Shown here: piece after piece, positions 14,807-17,753 of the stretch
Position numbering within the stretch: the stretch's first letter is position 1
How the letters are laid out: every line of letters begins with the position of its first letter
DNA from: an uncultured Ruminococcus sp.
GTDB lineage: Bacteria > Bacillota > Clostridia > Oscillospirales > CAG-272
DNA length: 17,753 nucleotides
Direction of reading: 5' to 3'
NCBI GenBank assembly: GCA_902782785.1
Contig: CACZOH010000239.1
Location: forward strand, 1-17,753
Notes under the pieces: generated by a model
What the model saw: the letters and a program-made list of their open reading frames with translations, nothing else
Database searches by the model: none
Told to the model about the DNA's origin: nothing
Translations under genes and position numbers: made by a program

Positions 14807-15283
14807 TCAGCTAACATTTTTGCCGTTTGACTTTTCCGCTCTTTCGATATCGCGCAGGGCGCGGTTTTTCGCTTCGTCGTCGCGTTTGTCATACAGCTTT
14901 TTGCCCTTGCAAAGTCCGAGTTCGACTTTGACAAGAGAGTTTTTGAAATAAACGGACAGAGGTATGAGAGTAAGACCGTCCTGATTTACTTTTCCGAAAA
15001 GTCTTAAGATCTCTTTTTTGTGTAAGAGAAGTCTTTTTTCTCTGTCCGGGTCCCGGTTGAAAATATTGCCGTGCTCGTACGGTTTTATGTGTACTCCGGT
15101 TGCAAATACTTCGCCGTTTTTTACGTAACAGTAAGAGTCTTTTAAATTGACGTTACCGCCGCGTATGCTTTTTACCTCCGTCCCGAAAAGCTCGATACCG
15201 CACTCGAACTTTTCAAGCACAAAATAATCGTGATACGCCTTTTTATTATTGGCTATCACCTTTATTCCGCTTTTATCCGCCAC
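14807..15283 (-). CDS. smpB: SsrA-binding protein SmpB
   Basis: Binds tmRNA and brings it to stalled ribosomes. At 158 residues it has normal family length. Typical segments are visible: NNKKAYHDYFVLEKFECGIELFGTEVKSIR, VNLKDSYCYV, NIFNRDPDREKRLLLHKKEI and the C-terminal LCKGKKLYDKRDDEAKNRALRDIERA. The start codon is GTG at 15281-15283, 9 nt after a near-perfect AAGGAGG, and gives the expected MADKSGIKVIANNKKA start. The basic C-terminal tail that enters the mRNA channel is present. ssrA begins 3 nt after its stop, an unusually tight smpB-ssrA arrangement. Confidence 0.97.
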   Translation of the reverse strand: MADKSGIKVIANNKKAYHDYFVLEKFECGIELFGTEVKSIRGGNVNLKDSYCYVKNGEVFATGVHIKPYEHGNIFNRDPDREKRLLLHKKEILRLFGKVNQDGLTLIPLSVYFKNSLVKVELGLCKGKKLYDKRDDEAKNRALRDIERAEKSNGKNVS

Positions 15284-15316
15284 GGTATCTCACCTCCTTA
15301 TTATTTCGGGATTGTT

Positions 15317-15345
15317 ATTATACTATAAAAAACAAATTTTGTCAA
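15317..15345 (-). promoter_or_regulatory. Consensus sigma-A promoter for smpB-ssrA
   Basis: On the minus strand TTGACA (complement of 15340-15345) and TATAAT (complement of 15317-15322) are exactly 17 nt apart, both perfect. The -35 lies 3 bp past the stop codon of the upstream gene. Such a strong promoter suits a highly expressed tmRNA. Confidence 0.9.
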
Positions 15346-15348
15346 TAC

Positions 15349-16200
15349 CTAAATATATAATTTAAGTGTGTCCTCGATCCAGTAACCGTATTCAGTTTCA
15401 GGGCTTGATTTTTCATATTCTTTCATCTTAAGATACAGACCGACGCCGTCCGACGCGTCGTGCCATATATCGGTAAATACAAAATCATACATTTCCGACC
15501 CATAGTGTTTTTCCGCATATTCAAAAGCGTCGGAGCAGACGATTTTTATTTTATCCTTGTTCGGAAAATAAGGAAGAATATGATCTTTAAAGAGCTTTAT
15601 CACGCTTTCATCGCGTTCAATGACCTTGACAGATGTCACGTTTGACTTTGCCGCGGTGTGGAATGCAAAATATCCCAGACCGAGACCGAAGGTGAGTACG
15701 TTTCCGTGTGCTTTTTCTATATGCGGTTTTGTCGTTATTATTTCATTAGGCAAAAGCGTCATCCACTCGCGGCCGTTTTCAAGTACCGCGGGATATCTGA
15801 ACTCTTTATCAAAATATCCTATGCGAGGTATGATCCTGCCGTCCGGCAGCTTTTCCGGATCTCCGCAAACGAACGCTTCGTATGGTTTACAGACAAGTTC
15901 TTTAAGTGTCCATTTATTGAGCGTCATATCTTTGAATTTTACTGTCTGATAATACAGATCGTTTGTAAAATCCTTTGTATCGAGCTTATGCACCATTGGA
16001 ATAAAATACTTCATGTAAAGCAGCTTGTCTTCCGGATCGTTCACCGTATCGAGCATACAAACTGCTGCGAGAAGAGCAGAGTACGCAAGCGCGTCCCCGC
16101 CCGTATTTTTATATAATTCCTCGTTTATGAACGTCGGCGCGAGATTGAGGTACATACTCATACACTCAAAAACACGGTCGTTGTATTTTTTATAATCCAT
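15349..16200 (-). CDS. SAM-binding spermidine-synthase-like / methyltransferase-fold protein
   Basis: 283 residues. About 1-160 is mainly helical and not recognised. About 165-255 is a Rossmann SAM-binding core: NVLTFGLGLGYFAFH (167-181) is the glycine motif, VIERD (193-197) ends in an acidic pair after strand 2, VCSDAFEYAE (221-230) and FVFTDIWHDASDG (240-252) complete the pocket. This pattern resembles spermidine-synthase-like proteins more than typical methyltransferases. Reaction and substrate are unknown. AAAGGG lies 4 nt before the ATG. It overlaps the upstream HD gene by 11 bp, so the two are probably translated together. It ends next to the smpB promoter, and no terminator separates them. 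Confidence 0.8.
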   Translation of the reverse strand: MDYKKYNDRVFECMSMYLNLAPTFINEELYKNTGGDALAYSALLAAVCMLDTVNDPEDKLLYMKYFIPMVHKLDTKDFTNDLYYQTVKFKDMTLNKWTLKELVCKPYEAFVCGDPEKLPDGRIIPRIGYFDKEFRYPAVLENGREWMTLLPNEIITTKPHIEKAHGNVLTFGLGLGYFAFHTAAKSNVTSVKVIERDESVIKLFKDHILPYFPNKDKIKIVCSDAFEYAEKHYGSEMYDFVFTDIWHDASDGVGLYLKMKEYEKSSPETEYGYWIEDTLKLYI

Positions 16201-16846
16201 AGATCCCTTTACTGTTGTTTAGTTGTGACGACAGTTTTGCGTAAAACAAAAGATAAAACGATATGCGCTCACGCCACATCCGCTCGGCGGTTTCCGTTGA
16301 GAAAGTCTGCGCTTCCCATTTTTTAAGCTTAGCTGTCTTATTTTTCACATTTTCCGTTTTTCCCGCAAGGTCAAGGTCGAGAAAATGTTCCGCGCAAAGC
16401 GTTTCGTGTATGCGGTAGGCGTCAAAACGGTCTATATTGTCCGCGTCGCCTACAGTCAGCGCAAACGGGGTACGCTCGCCTTCAAAATCGGCAAGATCGT
16501 CAACGTGTATCGCTATACCGTAACATATATCGTCTACCCTGTCTTTTGCAAAACCGAGCTCTGTTAAAAACGGTCTCGCTATCATCGCGGCGCGTCTGCC
16601 GTGGTTTATCCAGCTGTCCTCACCGAACGTCTCGCAGTAAGAAATATCATGCAGAAGACACGCGACAGTCATTTCCGTCTCGTCAAAGCCCTCTTTTTCC
16701 GCTATCTGCCGCCCTATGTTTGCAACTCTGAAGCTGTGCTCCAGACGGTAGGCTTTACTGTCGGGATTGTTTGTAAGATACTCGCTTTCGTCAAAATTTT
16801 TGTATAAGAATTCAACCGTCTTGTTTATGATCTCTTTGTTCAACAT
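16190..16846 (-). CDS. HD-domain phosphohydrolase, substrate unknown
   Basis: 218 residues with the HD superfamily metal motif: H37 (RLEHSFRVANIG), H66-D67 (LLHDISY) and an aspartate in GDADNIDRFDAYR (D134 or D136). In the family these bind metal and hydrolyse phosphate esters such as nucleotides. A second histidine (H82 in INHGRRAAMIA) and H114 (AIHVDD) give more possible ligands. No other domain is fused. The exact substrate is unknown. The start has AGAGG 6 nt upstream, which overlaps the stop of the esterase gene. It overlaps the SAM-binding gene by 11 bp, so these three genes form one transcription unit. Confidence 0.85.
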   Translation of the reverse strand: MLNKEIINKTVEFLYKNFDESEYLTNNPDSKAYRLEHSFRVANIGRQIAEKEGFDETEMTVACLLHDISYCETFGEDSWINHGRRAAMIARPFLTELGFAKDRVDDICYGIAIHVDDLADFEGERTPFALTVGDADNIDRFDAYRIHETLCAEHFLDLDLAGKTENVKNKTAKLKKWEAQTFSTETAERMWRERISFYLLFYAKLSSQLNNSKGIYGL

Positions 16847-16855
16847 ATCAAACCT

Positions 16856-17753
16856 CTACTGATTGCTGAACTGCCACGCGGCAGACGGGACGTTGTTTGA
16901 ATTACACAGCGTCATCGTCTCGGGGAAGCTCATATCACGCGACGTATTGTAGCCGACCCACAGCATTTTTGAACCTGACGTTACTTTCACCGTGTCTTTG
17001 CCCGTTATTGTAACGGAGAGCGGAGAAACGAATACGGTGTTGGTTATGACGCCGAAGCCCTTGAGAGTGCCGCCGTAAGCCTTCAGTCCGTCGCCGACGT
17101 TTTTGAATTTCACCGTTGCGGTCTTTCCGTCCGCTGAAAATGTGCATGATACAGCGACAGGTCCTTCAACGTAATCCGGATCGCCTATACCGTACGCGTT
17201 TGCAAGCATGATATCAGACATTCTGTCGGATATTTCCCATTTGTTGTACGGGTGAAGATTGTTTGCGTACGTTTTATCCTTCCATAAATCTGCGGAGGTA
17301 CAAATATGGACGTTTGACAGTTTTGTCGGTATCGTTCCCATATTCATTCTTACCTGAGCGTAATCGAAATTCATATAGATAGGCGGGAATTCCACGATAT
17401 AAATAGGATAATCGTGATTTATAAGATCGTGCTTGTCGCGGAAATATTTGATCATAGCCGTAAATCTGTCGGCGTAGAGAAGACTGTTGCTGTTTGCCGT
17501 CGTACAGTCGGATTCGCCCTGATACCATATGATACCATTTATCGGAAAGTTCTGGAAAGAATACATATAATGGTTATACATGAACGACGAAGCGTGAGCA
17601 TTTACACCCGGTGCGCTGTAGATTCCGTTATTGTACGTACTGATTCTCAACTTATCGCGCACTTCATTCGGCAGAAACGCGTGAAGCGCGAGACCGTTTC
17701 CATCAAATTCTATCATACCTATCGGAACGGTTCCGCCGAGCTTCTGATAAAGC
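16856..17753 (-). CDS. Sialate O-acetylesterase-like (SASA/SGNH) carbohydrate esterase, 5' end outside window
   Basis: The frame is open to the right edge. The first in-frame ATG is at 17716, but the upstream codons read LYQKLGGTVPIG, typical of the middle of this family, so the true start lies beyond the window. IIWYQGESDC (WYQGES at 17510-17527) and NLHPYNKWEISDRM (histidine codon 17252-17254) are hallmark motifs, with that histidine the likely catalytic base. The catalytic serine should lie in the missing N-terminal part. The family removes O-acetyl groups from sialic acids or other sugars. A beta-rich segment (VAVSCTFSADGKTATVKF...) forms the C-terminal end. Export cannot be judged. The HD gene starts 9 nt after its stop. 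Confidence 0.85.
   Translation of the reverse strand, partial: LYQKLGGTVPIGMIEFDGNGLALHAFLPNEVRDKLRISTYNNGIYSAPGVNAHASSFMYNHYMYSFQNFPINGIIWYQGESDCTTANSNSLLYADRFTAMIKYFRDKHDLINHDYPIYIVEFPPIYMNFDYAQVRMNMGTIPTKLSNVHICTSADLWKDKTYANNLHPYNKWEISDRMSDIMLANAYGIGDPDYVEGPVAVSCTFSADGKTATVKFKNVGDGLKAYGGTLKGFGVITNTVFVSPLSVTITGKDTVKVTSGSKMLWVGYNTSRDMSFPETMTLCNSNNVPSAAWQFSNQ

Noticed and set aside
14432..14830. 132-residue + strand open frame
   Set aside because: It lies almost wholly antisense to the tmRNA gene, whose acceptor stem, T-arm and tag are clear, and the translation has no protein-like pattern.
1..17753. Mobile elements, phage genes, defence islands or CRISPR arrays
   Set aside because: No transposase, integrase or spaced direct-repeat array was seen on either strand. 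Although tmRNA genes are common integration sites, no integrase lies next to ssrA.

Overview
The window looks like chromosomal DNA of a Gram-positive, Firmicutes/Clostridia-type anaerobe, possibly a gut or rumen lineage. The basis is the strong AGGAGG-type ribosome binding sites, TTGACA-N17-TATAAT promoters, tight ATGA stop/start overlaps, an ECF vitamin transporter S subunit, an smpB-ssrA pair with an ALAA-type tag, and several carbohydrate-active enzymes. Genus and species cannot be read from the sequence. I see no insertion sequence, integrase, phage gene or CRISPR array. No stretch over 300 bases lacks a gene.

Layout. 1-204 (+) is the 3' end of an unidentified gene, followed by a GH78 alpha-L-rhamnosidase-like enzyme (222-2195). 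A convergent ECF S component (2185-2796, -) shares a 131-bp divergent promoter region with a + strand operon: pncA (nicotinamidase), pncB (nicotinate phosphoribosyltransferase) and dat (D-amino-acid transaminase), 2928-5761. This is probably an NAD-salvage locus: vitamin uptake, nicotinamide to nicotinate, nicotinate to NaMN. A terminator hairpin at 5795-5820 separates it from a three-gene glycosidase operon on the - strand, transcribed from 10.5 kb leftward: GH71/GH99-like, GH36-like and a GH42-like lipoprotein, joined by a 1-nt gap and an ATGA overlap. A second divergent promoter region (10493-10634) drives that operon and, rightward, a small membrane protein, birA and a methyltransferase (10635-12381).

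The right part is all - strand. Going leftward from the edge come a sialate O-acetylesterase-like gene cut by the window, an HD phosphohydrolase, a SAM-binding protein, then a consensus promoter for smpB, the tmRNA gene ssrA 3 nt behind it, and a large dCache/HD-GYP/receiver sensor protein. smpB and ssrA are the trans-translation ribosome-rescue pair. The tag reads ANTNKVALAA.

Nothing here proves a wholly new system. The best second looks are the compact glycosidase operon with no visible transporter, the putative niacin uptake/salvage unit that carries dat, the HD-GYP protein with a C-terminal receiver lacking its usual lysine, and the smpB-ssrA spacing that implies cotranscription and processing.
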